The notes under the pieces are model-generated. The model made no database searches, was not told the DNA's origin, and saw only the letters and a program-made list of their open reading frames with translations. Position numbers and translations under genes: made by a program. A stretch of DNA of 64,000 nt from Paenibacillus sp. FSL H8-0079. Lineage in GTDB: Bacteria > Bacillota > Bacilli > Paenibacillales > Paenibacillaceae. Of this stretch, positions 19,801 through 27,176 are shown in pieces (within the stretch, counting starts at the first letter, position 1; the number at the start of each line of letters is the position of its first letter). The stretch covers positions 5,208,001 through 5,272,000 of the forward strand of contig NZ_CP150300.1 of assembly GCF_037991315.1 (NCBI RefSeq). Reading direction: 5' to 3'.

Positions 19801-20805
19801 TGGATCGTTGGCGGAGTTACCCAACGAGAGGTTGATTACGTCCATGCCATCTTCAACAGAACGATCAATCCCGCCGAGTACCCATGACGTTTGACCACTA
19901 CCGTACGGTCCAAGTACACGGTAAGCATAAATATCTGCTTCAGGAGCAACACCAACAATGCCATAGTCCCCTGCTTCACGAGCAGCAATGGTACCAGCTA
20001 CGTGCGTACCATGGGATGTATAATAGGCACTTCCATTGGCGTTAAACTCAGGTTCACCTGAACCTTTCCATTCTTGATATGTTGCTTCATACGGATCGCT
20101 ATCATTATCAACAAAATCCCATCCACCCTTATAGGCTGGCTGTAGATTAGGATGTTCATAGTCAATCCCTGTATCAATGACACCTACTTTGACGCCATTT
20201 CCTTTGTAACCCAGATCCCATACTTCAGGTGCACCAATAAAAGGCGCTGTGTCTTTCATATACGGGTTCACTTCATCTGTCTCGGGAGCTATTGTAACTT
20301 CAAGGTCAGGATATACGCTGACCACGCCTGGGATCTGAAGCAATTGTCCCACTTGGTTTCCTTTAATCTCAATGGCTACACCATTCAGAGCATATGCATA
20401 CTCTTCCAATACTTCATGTTTGATTTTCTTCTGAGTGAGGCTATGTACAAATGACTGTTGTTGTTGCTCAACTTGAGTCACAGCCTTTGTTTCCATAGAG
20501 GAGGTAAATGATTTTCCTGAGAGGGTTGATTCACCTTGCGCTACTGCAACAGGTTTATTCGAAAGCTCAACGATAACTCGGGTGTTTTCTCCACCCAGGC
20601 CTTCCAAGCTCTTATCCAAAAATGGATCTGCGGCAAGTTTTGCTTCCCGTCCTGCAAGAATCTCTCTCCATTGTTTGGCTTCGGCTGTACTTGGTAGGTT
20701 CTCAAGCTGAATAACTGAATCTCCGGGAGCGGCTCCAGCCGCTGGAAGAATAATAGAAAAGACCATCAGAACACTTAATAACGTGGATATCAATCGTTTG
20801 CTCAA
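16858..20805 (-). CDS. Large secreted subtilisin-family serine protease (S8, Vpr-like)
   Basis: Exported 1315-residue protease. Signal peptide residues 1-25; an I9-type propeptide around 75-172; catalytic D211 (VIDTGIDYEHP), H265 (SHGTHVAGT), oxyanion N359 (ASGNSGP) and S686 (GTSMATPHVAG). A protease-associated domain (about 520-620) is inserted before the serine, as in Vpr. Unusual is a Pro/Glu/Ala-rich acidic linker at about 398-497 just before it. The C terminus has beta-sandwich modules and two copies of a module with MNLWWG, also known from bacillary chitinases. The start codon is TTG 20805 with AGGAGGGG 7 bases upstream. Confidence 0.93.
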   Translation of the reverse strand: MSKRLISTLLSVLMVFSIILPAAGAAPGDSVIQLENLPSTAEAKQWREILAGREAKLAADPFLDKSLEGLGGENTRVIVELSNKPVAVAQGESTLSGKSFTSSMETKAVTQVEQQQQSFVHSLTQKKIKHEVLEEYAYALNGVAIEIKGNQVGQLLQIPGVVSVYPDLEVTIAPETDEVNPYMKDTAPFIGAPEVWDLGYKGNGVKVGVIDTGIDYEHPNLQPAYKGGWDFVDNDSDPYEATYQEWKGSGEPEFNANGSAYYTSHGTHVAGTIAAREAGDYGIVGVAPEADIYAYRVLGPYGSGQTSWVLGGIDRSVEDGMDVINLSLGNSANDPSYVTSVALNNAMLSGVTAVVASGNSGPNRYTLGSPGASAMAITVGNSTGPSQLITADTHFWIGEEGEETLPEQQPVPEVEQSPELGTAPGTEAPEVSEQGVPATATEESAAAVEDVVSEEAVEEATTEENTPSASPSAPVEVSPEAAPVEEESVIAPTEAPLSITESVYRLDLMGWSLSADPETVLTGKFGLEYAALGKPTDFEGKDFTGKVTLIQRGELAFVEKIANAKAAGAVAVIVYNNIPGPIGVSLGDNFELIPTLSMSKEDGDVIKAELDVGQAVEVSFSDFERSQTPGDEMNSSSSRGPAKVTLDIKPDIVAPGTSILSTIPAYGKDEPDADYAQAYDRKTGTSMATPHVAGLIALLIEKHPDWTPFDIKVALMNNSKVLDTTKFDVFDQGAGRIQAVNTIDPAALVKVLDVTQYTESGSVVEKENITGSINYGNFLSTDEKTITKTIKVEALNGSGGDYTVNVNPTRNVAGVSVAVDKSSFTLNGEEELAVTITVPRGVTGVTEAQGYIELSNGTNTFTVPYVAHFNVTLSGVKYIETVKGTEKNPFHYPLKADGTLDTLNVAMEFYNPMTFALIEIYDGLNPEGGYYQDGYIGSIFGNYFNFSANARYNLAWNGTYADYTTDEVTEIPDGLYTVDITTIGTDGKTYKEDTSPFLVKKTAPAVTAPEALEFTVDESAVLNGSVEDLYFRVAPALASGWNIAFDPAASLEATYVVKKEDGSIQKEGIFEVQADGTFSLPLEGIEAGEYVVELTVKDQQGLSGTANTALKLEAVETEPETPATKAPGTPVLSHNNWVGNGLPEGSYIVTMNLWWGENATSYKLYENGVLVDTQKLTYNAPSAQSAQTKVTAKANGTYTYVAELTNDKGTTRSQTLTVQVTNATPGKAVLSQDNWDGDGNYKVTMNLWWGTNASEYRLYENDELIDTQELRAVTPLAQSAVSTLSGKASGTYTYRAELINAAGVTSTDTITVKVK

Positions 20806-21068
20806 GGCTATGCCCCTCCTTTTAAATGTGAGTACCTCACCAAATGATGGGTTCCTGCTGTTCGCACGTACTGCAATACCTGCTCAATTTCACCACCTAT
20901 CTGCAAGAAGATTGACCCTTGGTAAATTATTCTATCAAAATACCACACTTTCCTTCTAAATACTTACAAATATGATATAGAAATTACTTATATGGGTCTT
21001 GAGTATGATAAAAATATCCATTTGTAATTATTTGTCGTTTTAATATTTTATTTTTAAAATAGTGTATC
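20806..21068. other. Leader region of the subtilase gene
   Basis: AT-rich, no gene. The ribosome binding site AGGAGGGG for the TTG start lies at about 20813-20820. A TAGAAT -10-like hexamer occurs near 20930 on the minus strand, but no matching -35 is seen, so I do not call a promoter. Confidence 0.4.
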
Positions 21069-21113
21069 AAAAAAAGACCCAGATCCTCTTTATCAGAAAG
21101 AGTTTCTCGGTCT
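21069..21113 (-). terminator. Terminator after the methyltransferase gene
   Basis: Hairpin with outer stem AGACC/GGTCT and inner stem CTCTTT/AAAGAG (21075-21113), followed on the minus strand by seven T. It separates the methyltransferase gene from the subtilase gene. Confidence 0.7.
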
Positions 21114-21183
21114 ACATGTGGAGGATTATTTTCATAAAAAAGACTAACATATTTCTTTTAACAACAATAAAAAGATAACAAAC

Positions 21184-21957
21184 TTAACTTTCCGGCTTCA
21201 CAGCTTCAATACGCAGACGCTTGTAATCGGCATACATCGCATCTTCTTTCCAAAGATGAGGCATCACGATCCGACTCGTTTCATGGCATATTTTTTGTAT
21301 CTCATCATGGCTGAAACCTGCAAAATAGTCGCCTCCAAAATGAGTCAACCAGCCTACTATACCTTGCTCACCATCTGCCAGTCTGGTAGGACGGTCGTAG
21401 TGATAGGCCTGTCGTACCACAAACCCACTTTGTTCCAAAATATAGCTATATTCTCCGATCGAAGGGAAATACCAAGGATTTCGTTCTGGTGCACGAATGC
21501 CCGTGTTACGTTCCACGACCTCCTCTAGTGCATCCACAATGATCTGCACGTTCCCTTTACCGCCGAATTCTGCGACAAAACGCCCTCCGGGCTTCAGAGA
21601 CTTCCAGATGTTATCTACAACAAGCTGCGGATTCCGCATCCAGTGCAGTGCCGCATTGGAAAAGACGGCATCATAGGGTCTAATCGTCTCATACTGATGA
21701 CCATCTCCTTCCACGAATTCAATATGGGGGAATTTCTCCCTCGCACGGCGAATCATGTCCGGAGATGCATCCATGCCAATAACCTCAGCTTCCGCCAGAG
21801 AAATTTCATACGTCAAATCCCCAGTCCCGCAACCCAGATCAAGGATGTATTCCCCTTTCCGGGGTTGAAGCCATGAGATCAGGTTTTTGCCGTATCCGGA
21901 TACAAAAGCCAGTTTGTTGTCATACTCATCTGCCTGCCATTGATTTAATGATTTCAT
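21184..21957 (-). CDS. Class I SAM-dependent methyltransferase (trans-aconitate methyltransferase-like)
   Basis: Soluble enzyme of 257 residues. The SAM-binding motif I is ILDLGCGTGDLTYEI, motif II ends VIGMDASPDMI, and AVFSNAALHWM matches the post-motif of Tam/UbiE-like small-molecule methyltransferases. The substrate cannot be told from the sequence. ATG 21957 (MKSLNQWQADEYDNK) is the likely start, with GGTGG upstream; the frame reaches 21993. It is a single-gene unit between the PTS terminator and its own terminator. Confidence 0.85.
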   Translation of the reverse strand: MKSLNQWQADEYDNKLAFVSGYGKNLISWLQPRKGEYILDLGCGTGDLTYEISLAEAEVIGMDASPDMIRRAREKFPHIEFVEGDGHQYETIRPYDAVFSNAALHWMRNPQLVVDNIWKSLKPGGRFVAEFGGKGNVQIIVDALEEVVERNTGIRAPERNPWYFPSIGEYSYILEQSGFVVRQAYHYDRPTRLADGEQGIVGWLTHFGGDYFAGFSHDEIQKICHETSRIVMPHLWKEDAMYADYKRLRIEAVKPES

Positions 21958-22113
21958 GGATACCACCGCCGCTTTCTTCGTTGATAACCACATTGTTACA
22001 CAGATTTGTTTATTGTTTAAATATATATAATCTATTCAATTGATAGGATAATCCTATGAGTTATATGAGTAATCTCCTTTCTTAATCAGATCGAGGTATA
22101 TAATAGCTAGATA

Positions 22114-22138
22114 AAAAAGCTCCCCGAGGGGAGCTCTT
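22114..22138 (-). terminator. Terminator after the PTS gene
   Basis: Stem AGCTCCCC/GGGGAGCT (22118-22135, two-base loop) followed by TTTTTTAT on the minus strand, about 75 bases past the bglP stop. No glucosidase gene lies between. Confidence 0.82.
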
Positions 22139-22213
22139 AATCCTTTCAACCTAAACCTTGTTGATCAAAAGTCGATCCTCCGTTTTATGCAAAACAATCA
22201 CTCATCCAACGGC

Positions 22214-24073
22214 TTAGGCAATCACTGTCATCAGGTAATCTTCATTCTTCACTTCTGCTTCAGCGGTTTTCAAAACATCCAGGTATTTGTAGGAATTTGT
22301 TAAAATAACTGGAGTTGTTGTAATATAACCCGCAGCCTTAATCTGCTCGATATCAAATAATAACAGAAGTTGTCCTCGTTCTACACGATCTCCCTCCTGA
22401 ACCTGCTTCTCAAAATGTTTTCCTTTGAGTCGTACAGTATTTACACCGACATGAATCAGAATTTCTGCACCTTCATCCGACGTTATACCAATGGCATGTC
22501 CCGTTGGAAAGACTGTCGTAATTGTTCCATTCACCGGTGAAGTCAATCTTCCTTCTGATGGTTCAATTAAGATCCCCTGCCCCATGGCACCTGAGGCAAA
22601 GGCTTCATCCGGTAGCGTTTCTAATGCTTGTACTTTACCTTGTAAGGGACTGTACATGATTTCTTTTTTCACTTGGGTAGCTCCTGCTTTTACCGGTGTC
22701 GTTTCCGATGCAGTTTGAGTCTCTGGCTCCGGATCTTCAAATCCAAATACATAAACAAGAATAATGGAAAGTACAAGAGAAACCAGTAAACCAATTACTA
22801 GAGATAAGAATCCGCTGGTTACAGTAGGTAGCGCCAACAGTCCAGGCAGGACGAATGCAACCGCCTCTGCTCCACCCATACCGATAATAGCTCCGCCAAC
22901 AGCCCCCGCAATACAAGCATATATGAAAGGTTTTTTCAGTTTTAACGTTACGCCGTAGATCGTAGGCTCTGTAATCCCAAATACAGCAGCCAGTGTGCTG
23001 GAACCCGCCACAGCCTTCAATTGAACATTTTTGGTTTTCAAGAATACACCAAAACCTGCGCCTACTTGAGCAATAACTGCAGCACTCAGCATCGGCAACA
23101 TCGTATCATAACCAATAGTAGCTATGTTACTAAGCATAACGGGGACAAATCCCCAGTGAACACCGAAGATAACAAAAACTTGCCAGAAGGCCCCCGCGAT
23201 TGATCCTGCTAAGAGAGGACTTAAATTGTAAGTCCAGGTATACACAACTGCCAGTCCCTCACTAATCAGGTTTCCTACAGGTCCGAAGGCAAGAAACGTT
23301 AATGGAATAATGATGAGTAGAGACAGCATCGGAACCAAAATGTTTCTAAGCGACTGGTGAATCAATGAGTTGAACCATTTCTCAACATAGGATTGTGCCC
23401 ATACAGCCAATATTATTGGAATTACACTGGAAGTATAGCTAACCAGAATAATCGGTATCCCCAAAAAATTAAGATTCTCTGTTCCGCTAACAGCGGTAAC
23501 GATTGTAGGATATACAAGTGCCCCTGCCACCGCCACTGCTACAAAAACATTAGCCTTGAATTTGCGTGCTGCTGTTATTGAAAGGAATACAGGAAGAAAA
23601 TAGAACACGCTATCAGAAGCAGCATTCAAAATCAGATATGTGCCACCAGCTTGATCGATCCAGTTCAATGACACAATAAGTGTCAGTAAACCTTTTAATA
23701 CCCCCGCTCCCACCAAGGCCCCAAGAATCGGAGAGAAAATACTTGAGATAATATCCACAGCTTTGCCGAGTGCATTTGTTTTTTCTGACGATTTGTCAGA
23801 CTTGCTCGAATTCATATCCGTGTTCCCCAAACCCGTTTCCTCCATGATCTGATCATAGACCTTACCGACGTCATTACCAATGACTACTTGAAACTGTCCG
23901 CTACTCTCAACAACTGTAATAACGCCTGGAGTGGATTCCAAAGCAGCTTTATCAGCTTTATCACGATCTCTCAACTTAAATCGAAGGCGAGTAGCACAAT
24001 GGAAAACCGAATTGACGTTGGCTTCCCCGCCAACGAGAGTGATAATTTTTGAAGATAATTTTGGATCGCTCAT
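22214..24073 (-). CDS. bglP: PTS beta-glucoside-type transporter, EIIBCA
   Basis: Membrane permease that takes up and phosphorylates a sugar using phosphoenolpyruvate. IIB comes first with the phosphorylated C26 (FHCATRLRFKL); the IIC membrane domain spans about 100-440 with some ten hydrophobic segments; IIA is C-terminal with H526 and the phospho-acceptor H541 (ILIHVGVNTV). The 619-residue B-C-A order is that of BglP. Start ATG 24073 has GAGGAG 8 bases upstream. It is downstream of licT and behind an antiterminator site, so expression should need LicT. The usual phospho-beta-glucosidase gene is missing, so the substrate is uncertain. Confidence 0.92.
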   Translation of the reverse strand: MSDPKLSSKIITLVGGEANVNSVFHCATRLRFKLRDRDKADKAALESTPGVITVVESSGQFQVVIGNDVGKVYDQIMEETGLGNTDMNSSKSDKSSEKTNALGKAVDIISSIFSPILGALVGAGVLKGLLTLIVSLNWIDQAGGTYLILNAASDSVFYFLPVFLSITAARKFKANVFVAVAVAGALVYPTIVTAVSGTENLNFLGIPIILVSYTSSVIPIILAVWAQSYVEKWFNSLIHQSLRNILVPMLSLLIIIPLTFLAFGPVGNLISEGLAVVYTWTYNLSPLLAGSIAGAFWQVFVIFGVHWGFVPVMLSNIATIGYDTMLPMLSAAVIAQVGAGFGVFLKTKNVQLKAVAGSSTLAAVFGITEPTIYGVTLKLKKPFIYACIAGAVGGAIIGMGGAEAVAFVLPGLLALPTVTSGFLSLVIGLLVSLVLSIILVYVFGFEDPEPETQTASETTPVKAGATQVKKEIMYSPLQGKVQALETLPDEAFASGAMGQGILIEPSEGRLTSPVNGTITTVFPTGHAIGITSDEGAEILIHVGVNTVRLKGKHFEKQVQEGDRVERGQLLLLFDIEQIKAAGYITTTPVILTNSYKYLDVLKTAEAEVKNEDYLMTVIA

Positions 24074-24183
24074 GCTCAGAACTCCTCTTATAGTTTGTTG
24101 TCTTGCATCTTATAGTCTCAGGTTCACAAGTTACTGTAGTTTAGAGAATGAGCCCGTACGCGGCCTTCCCCCTACAGACAAGA

Positions 24184-24250
24184 AAAACCTAAACTCGTGG
24201 TGAAAAGAGCATGAAAAAACACACCCGTTTCACCATCAGTTTAGGTTTTG
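24184..24250 (-). terminator. LicT-controlled terminator in front of bglP
   Basis: On the minus strand AAAACCTAAACTgatGGTGAAA pairs with TTTTCACCacgaGTTTAGGTTTT (24185-24206 and 24229-24249), followed by T-rich sequence. The 5' arm overlaps the antiterminator site, the arrangement expected for antitermination: only one of the two structures can form. Confidence 0.85.
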
Positions 24251-24272
24251 CCTGCACTACCAGTTACACCCT
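24243..24272 (-). promoter_or_regulatory. Ribonucleic antiterminator (RAT) between licT and bglP
   Basis: Minus strand GGGTGTAACTGGTAG then TGCAGGCAAAACC resembles the RAT family recognised by LicT/SacY-type proteins (conserved GCAGGCAAAACC end). It overlaps the terminator stem, so bound antiterminator would let transcription continue into bglP. Confidence 0.85.
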
Positions 24273-24302
24273 AACCCCAGATGGAGGTTTGTATTCTATT
24301 AA

Positions 24303-25148
24303 TCAAAAGTTGCTTCTCTCCGTCACACGATGAATGTGAATTGTTAAATATACATACTCGTCTTTGCTCAGCGATTGCTGATACGTATTTTCCAAGTAAT
24401 CATTAATAATCAGCGTACACTCAAACGCTTTGGCATACGTCATTCTCACTTGATTAAATAAAAATTCTTCCCCACTTTGAATGACTTCTTTTCGGAGTAC
24501 ACGCATCGCAAAATGTTGTAGATGCCTAACGAATCTTGAATAATTAACTGAGGACTCGTCAAGTACAATGCGGTAATGGTACGTAACAATATTTAAAATA
24601 TTCTGGACCATATCCGTCATTTTTAACGTGTATTTCATCTCATCACTATCTATACTTGCATTCACGATATGAAGTGCAATAAATCCAGCCTCATCTTCGC
24701 CTAATGAAATACCAAGTGAGTTTTGAATGAGTTTCAGAGCATCCAGTCCAATCTCGAATTCCTTTTTATAAAACCGCTTGATCTCAAACAACATAGCATT
24801 CTTCAGTTCAATTCCCTTTTCATACCGCTGAATGGCGAAATGGATATGATCTGTTAAGGTGATATAAATATTGTCCGTTAGTACAGTACCAAGTACCTCG
24901 TTGGCGTGAATAATGATTTCATTAACCACTTCCAGATGCGAGACCGGTATATCGTTTAACAGTTCAGTTAATTTGGCGATGAACTCATTTTCATTCAGCA
25001 TAAAAATTTTATCTATTCTATCCTCATCGACAGTGTCTCCTGCCAATTTATTAAAGGCAATCCCTCTTCCCATTACAATCATTTCTGTATTTTTAAGATT
25101 TTTGGTCAGAAGAACATTGTTGTTGAGAATTTTCTCAATAATCATCAT
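24303..25148 (-). CDS. licT: BglG-family transcriptional antiterminator (LicT type)
   Basis: RNA-binding regulator of 281 residues. The N-terminal CAT domain (about 1-60) has the characteristic VLLTKN and IVMGRGIAFNK segments. Two PTS regulation domains follow, with the likely phosphorylated histidines in IIIHANEVLG and DHIHFAI (PRD1) and FIALHIVNA and YLTIHIHRV (PRD2). When the sugar is available, dephosphorylated PRD1 and phosphorylated PRD2 allow RAT binding in related proteins. It lies upstream of bglP and has its own RAT in the leader, so it likely controls its own transcript too. Confidence 0.93.
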   Translation of the reverse strand: MMIIEKILNNNVLLTKNLKNTEMIVMGRGIAFNKLAGDTVDEDRIDKIFMLNENEFIAKLTELLNDIPVSHLEVVNEIIIHANEVLGTVLTDNIYITLTDHIHFAIQRYEKGIELKNAMLFEIKRFYKKEFEIGLDALKLIQNSLGISLGEDEAGFIALHIVNASIDSDEMKYTLKMTDMVQNILNIVTYHYRIVLDESSVNYSRFVRHLQHFAMRVLRKEVIQSGEEFLFNQVRMTYAKAFECTLIINDYLENTYQQSLSKDEYVYLTIHIHRVTERSNF

Positions 25149-25180
25149 TGCTTATGCACCACCTTCATGTTAGTTTCAAC

Positions 25181-25252
25181 AAAAAATGCCTAAAATAGTT
25201 AAAATAGCACCATGCATTTAAGCATAATGATATTCTAATTATTTTAGGCATT
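25181..25252 (-). terminator. LicT-controlled terminator in the licT leader
   Basis: Minus-strand AATGCCTAAAATA pairs with TATTTTAGGCATT, followed by TTTTGTTG. Its 5' arm is shared with the upstream antiterminator site. Confidence 0.82.
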
Positions 25253-25275
25253 GCCCGCGTGACCGGTCACAATCC
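25247..25275 (-). promoter_or_regulatory. Ribonucleic antiterminator (RAT) in the licT leader
   Basis: A 29-base element on the minus strand, GGATTGTGACCGGTCACG then CGGGCAATGCC. Length and GGATTGT...GGGCAA pattern fit LicT-type RATs. It overlaps the terminator stem by six bases, so licT expression is probably self-stimulated. Confidence 0.82.
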
Positions 25276-25287
25276 TTTATTACTGCT

Positions 25288-25315
25288 ATTCTAGCATAAA
25301 TTAAAGCGATTTCAA
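25288..25315 (-). promoter_or_regulatory. licT-bglP promoter with overlapping cre site
   Basis: Minus strand -35 TTGAAA (25310-25315), 16-base spacer, -10 TAGAAT (25288-25293). TGAAATCGCTTTAA (25301-25314) overlaps the -35 and spacer and matches the CcpA cre consensus TGWAANCGNTNWCA in all but one defined position, so repression by preferred carbon sources is likely. Confidence 0.75.
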
Positions 25316-25429
25316 CATATTTTTTTTCGATCCGATCAGGCTTTGAATCTTTTAAACATGATTCTTTTTCCTTTTATATACTTGTTGTACTCCGACGAAC
25401 CATTGGCGGTTCTCTTCCTCTGAACGCAA

Positions 25430-25464
25430 AAAGAAAACTTCCCAAAGGAAGTTTTCTTTTTTTT
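25430..25464 (-). terminator. Terminator of the second tRNA-Arg gene
   Basis: Stem AGAAAACTTCC/GGAAGTTTTCT with a TTTG loop and flanking A/T runs, directly after the tRNA on the minus strand. Beyond it the sequence GCGTTC...CCAATGGTTCGTCGGAG repeats the one after the first tRNA. Confidence 0.82.
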
Positions 25465-25465
25465 A

Positions 25466-25539
<74 letters not shown>

Positions 25540-25572
25540 AAATATGTATAATAAATTTTCGGCGCGGTTCTT

Positions 25573-25600
25573 ATTATACTCTGTTTTCTAGATTTTTCAA
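25573..25600 (-). promoter_or_regulatory. Promoter of the second tRNA-Arg gene
   Basis: Minus strand -35 TTGAAA (25595-25600), 16-base spacer, -10 TATAAT (25573-25578), about 33 bases before the tRNA 5' end. It differs in sequence from the promoter of the first copy. Confidence 0.72.
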
Positions 25601-25831
25601 TAGTTTTATAAAAAAATTAATAATTACACTTCAATGCGGGTTCAAAAATGTACTTTTCGGTATTATCCTCATACTCCATTACCTTCAGGAATATGATAGC
25701 TTGAACCAGGCTATATTGAGGAGATTGGAACAATTAGAGCAGGATTAACATAAGACATGTTCAATGTCAGAATTGCTGGGTAATCTTTTGCATACATACA
25801 TTTCAATGTTCCATTGAAGGAGAGAATCGTC

Positions 25832-26125
25832 ATGAGACAACTTTTATCAGCCCTATCCTATTTTAGTATTTTCTTTGCCCCGTTCCTGTTTCCGATCATT
25901 ATATGGATTGTTGCCAAGGATGATTACATTGAGGGACACGCGAAACGCGCCTTATTCTCACATGTATTTCCCTTTCTCGCTGCCATTCCGCTATTTTATT
26001 TCTTCGTGACTGCGCATAGCCTGGGTTCTGCCGTCGGGTTTGTCATTCTATTCTTTGTGATCTACGGATTAAGCTTTGTATATAACGTGGTCAAAGGCAT
26101 TCAAGTGTTACGCGAGTATGCTTAA
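25832..26125 (+). CDS. Small membrane protein, DUF4870 family
   Basis: A 97-residue protein with three hydrophobic segments (SYFSIFFAPFLFPIIIWIVA, VFPFLAAIPLFYFFV, GFVILFFVIYGLSFVY) and the loop DDYIEGHAKRALFSH typical of DUF4870 (Tic20-like) proteins. The function of the family is not established. ATG 25832 has AAGGAGAG upstream; a TTG further upstream would overlap this site and is rejected. Monocistronic, closed by a terminator at 26161. Confidence 0.8.
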   Translation: MRQLLSALSYFSIFFAPFLFPIIIWIVAKDDYIEGHAKRALFSHVFPFLAAIPLFYFFVTAHSLGSAVGFVILFFVIYGLSFVYNVVKGIQVLREYA

Positions 26126-26160
26126 TTACATCTCAACCTGATCTGACCTCGCATGACAAA

Positions 26161-26188
26161 CCCCGCCGTTCAATAACGGCGGGGTTTT
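26161..26188 (+). terminator. Terminator after the DUF4870 gene
   Basis: Perfect stem CCCCGCCGTT/AACGGCGGGG with a CAAT loop and TTTT tail. It may also serve the convergent small gene ending at 26296, but the minus-strand tail is poor in T. Confidence 0.85.
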
Positions 26189-26295
26189 ACAGTTACACAT
26201 GCAGTTACAGCAACAGATCACTGTGTACATACAGTTCAACGTTGAGCTTCTGTCTCGCAATCATCACATGTGACATGTGATGCTGGAGGGCCCTG

Positions 26296-26652
26296 TTAAG
26301 CCTGTCCAACCAGGTACCGCTGAAGTGTTGGACCCAGCAAACCAAAGGCAAACAGCTCACTCTGAAACCGAGCCTTATCTTCTTCGGCAGTAATGCCTTC
26401 GCTGTTCTCAAATGCGGTTTCTGTCGCCTCTTCAAATGCGGTATGCATATTATTGTTATACCAGTCAATCGCCGAATCGGAGTGATTGCGTACAATTCGA
26501 ACGACTTCCAGCGAATTTCCGGGCTGTGTTGAGGCTACGTATACAAGTAATGACGGGTCTCCGGCATTTCCGGGCTGCACTTCAACCTCTGCACAGGACA
26601 ATCCATCTACCTCGGTTAATCTGCGTATTTTGGCATCTTGAATGGCATACAT
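26296..26652 (-). CDS. Hypothetical protein, 118 residues
   Basis: Not recognised. Acidic soluble protein beginning MYAIQDAKIRRLTEVDG, with a beta-rich first half (SLLVYVASTQPGNSLEVVRI) and a helical second half ending LLGPTLQRYLVGQA. AAGGAG lies about 12 bases before ATG 26652. It follows the 99-residue gene by 31 bases on the same strand, so the pair is probably one transcript. No motif suggests an activity. Confidence 0.65.
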   Translation of the reverse strand: MYAIQDAKIRRLTEVDGLSCAEVEVQPGNAGDPSLLVYVASTQPGNSLEVVRIVRNHSDSAIDWYNNNMHTAFEEATETAFENSEGITAEEDKARFQSELFAFGLLGPTLQRYLVGQA

Positions 26653-26683
26653 TCGTCATCGCGCTCCTTTTCCTATGTGCTTA

Positions 26684-26983
26684 TCATGTACTTTGTTCAA
26701 TCTGGTATCGTGTCTCTGGTGTGCCCAATCGGTAAATCTCCCGATACACCTGTTGTAATACCGTTTCATACGCCCGGTTTACGGACTCCTCCGGTGTATC
26801 TGGCCAAGGAAATACCATGCCAGGAAAGGCCTCTTCCTCCTTTTCCTGCATGAGATTAAGCAGTCCCAGCAATTGCTCCGCTTCCTGTGGCGTTGCCTGA
26901 ATGATCCATTCATACGATGTTACAGATGGATCCGGAATAACGGAGCGGCCCATGACAGACACATAATAATTAATACTGTCCAT
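26684..26983 (-). CDS. Hypothetical protein, 99 residues
   Basis: Not recognised. Begins MDSINYYVSVMGRSVIPDP and contains an acidic helix EEAFPGMVFPWPDTPEESVN. ATG 26983 has AAGGAGAG at 9-base spacing, which supports a real gene. It is first in a two-gene unit with the 118-residue protein and is divergent from asnB, with a gap of about 190 bases. Confidence 0.68.
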   Translation of the reverse strand: MDSINYYVSVMGRSVIPDPSVTSYEWIIQATPQEAEQLLGLLNLMQEKEEEAFPGMVFPWPDTPEESVNRAYETVLQQVYREIYRLGTPETRYQIEQST

Positions 26984-27176
26984 TGCATGTTCTCTCCTTC
27001 ACAGGCATGTTGAGGCCGTTGTCCCTAGAACTAGTTTCCGAAGAGGACAGACATTTTATGCCTGCTTTCGGCATATATTTGTTACGACTTCTGACGAAAA
27101 AGACAACATTTGCTGGCTGTCAGTAATTCAGCAGCCATACGGATGAATGACTCGACCAAGAAAGGATGAACAAACC

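Noticed and set aside
15210..25465. Prophage or integrative element between the two tRNA genes
   Set aside because: No integrase, phage or transposase gene was found in the block, so only an old or degraded event is possible.
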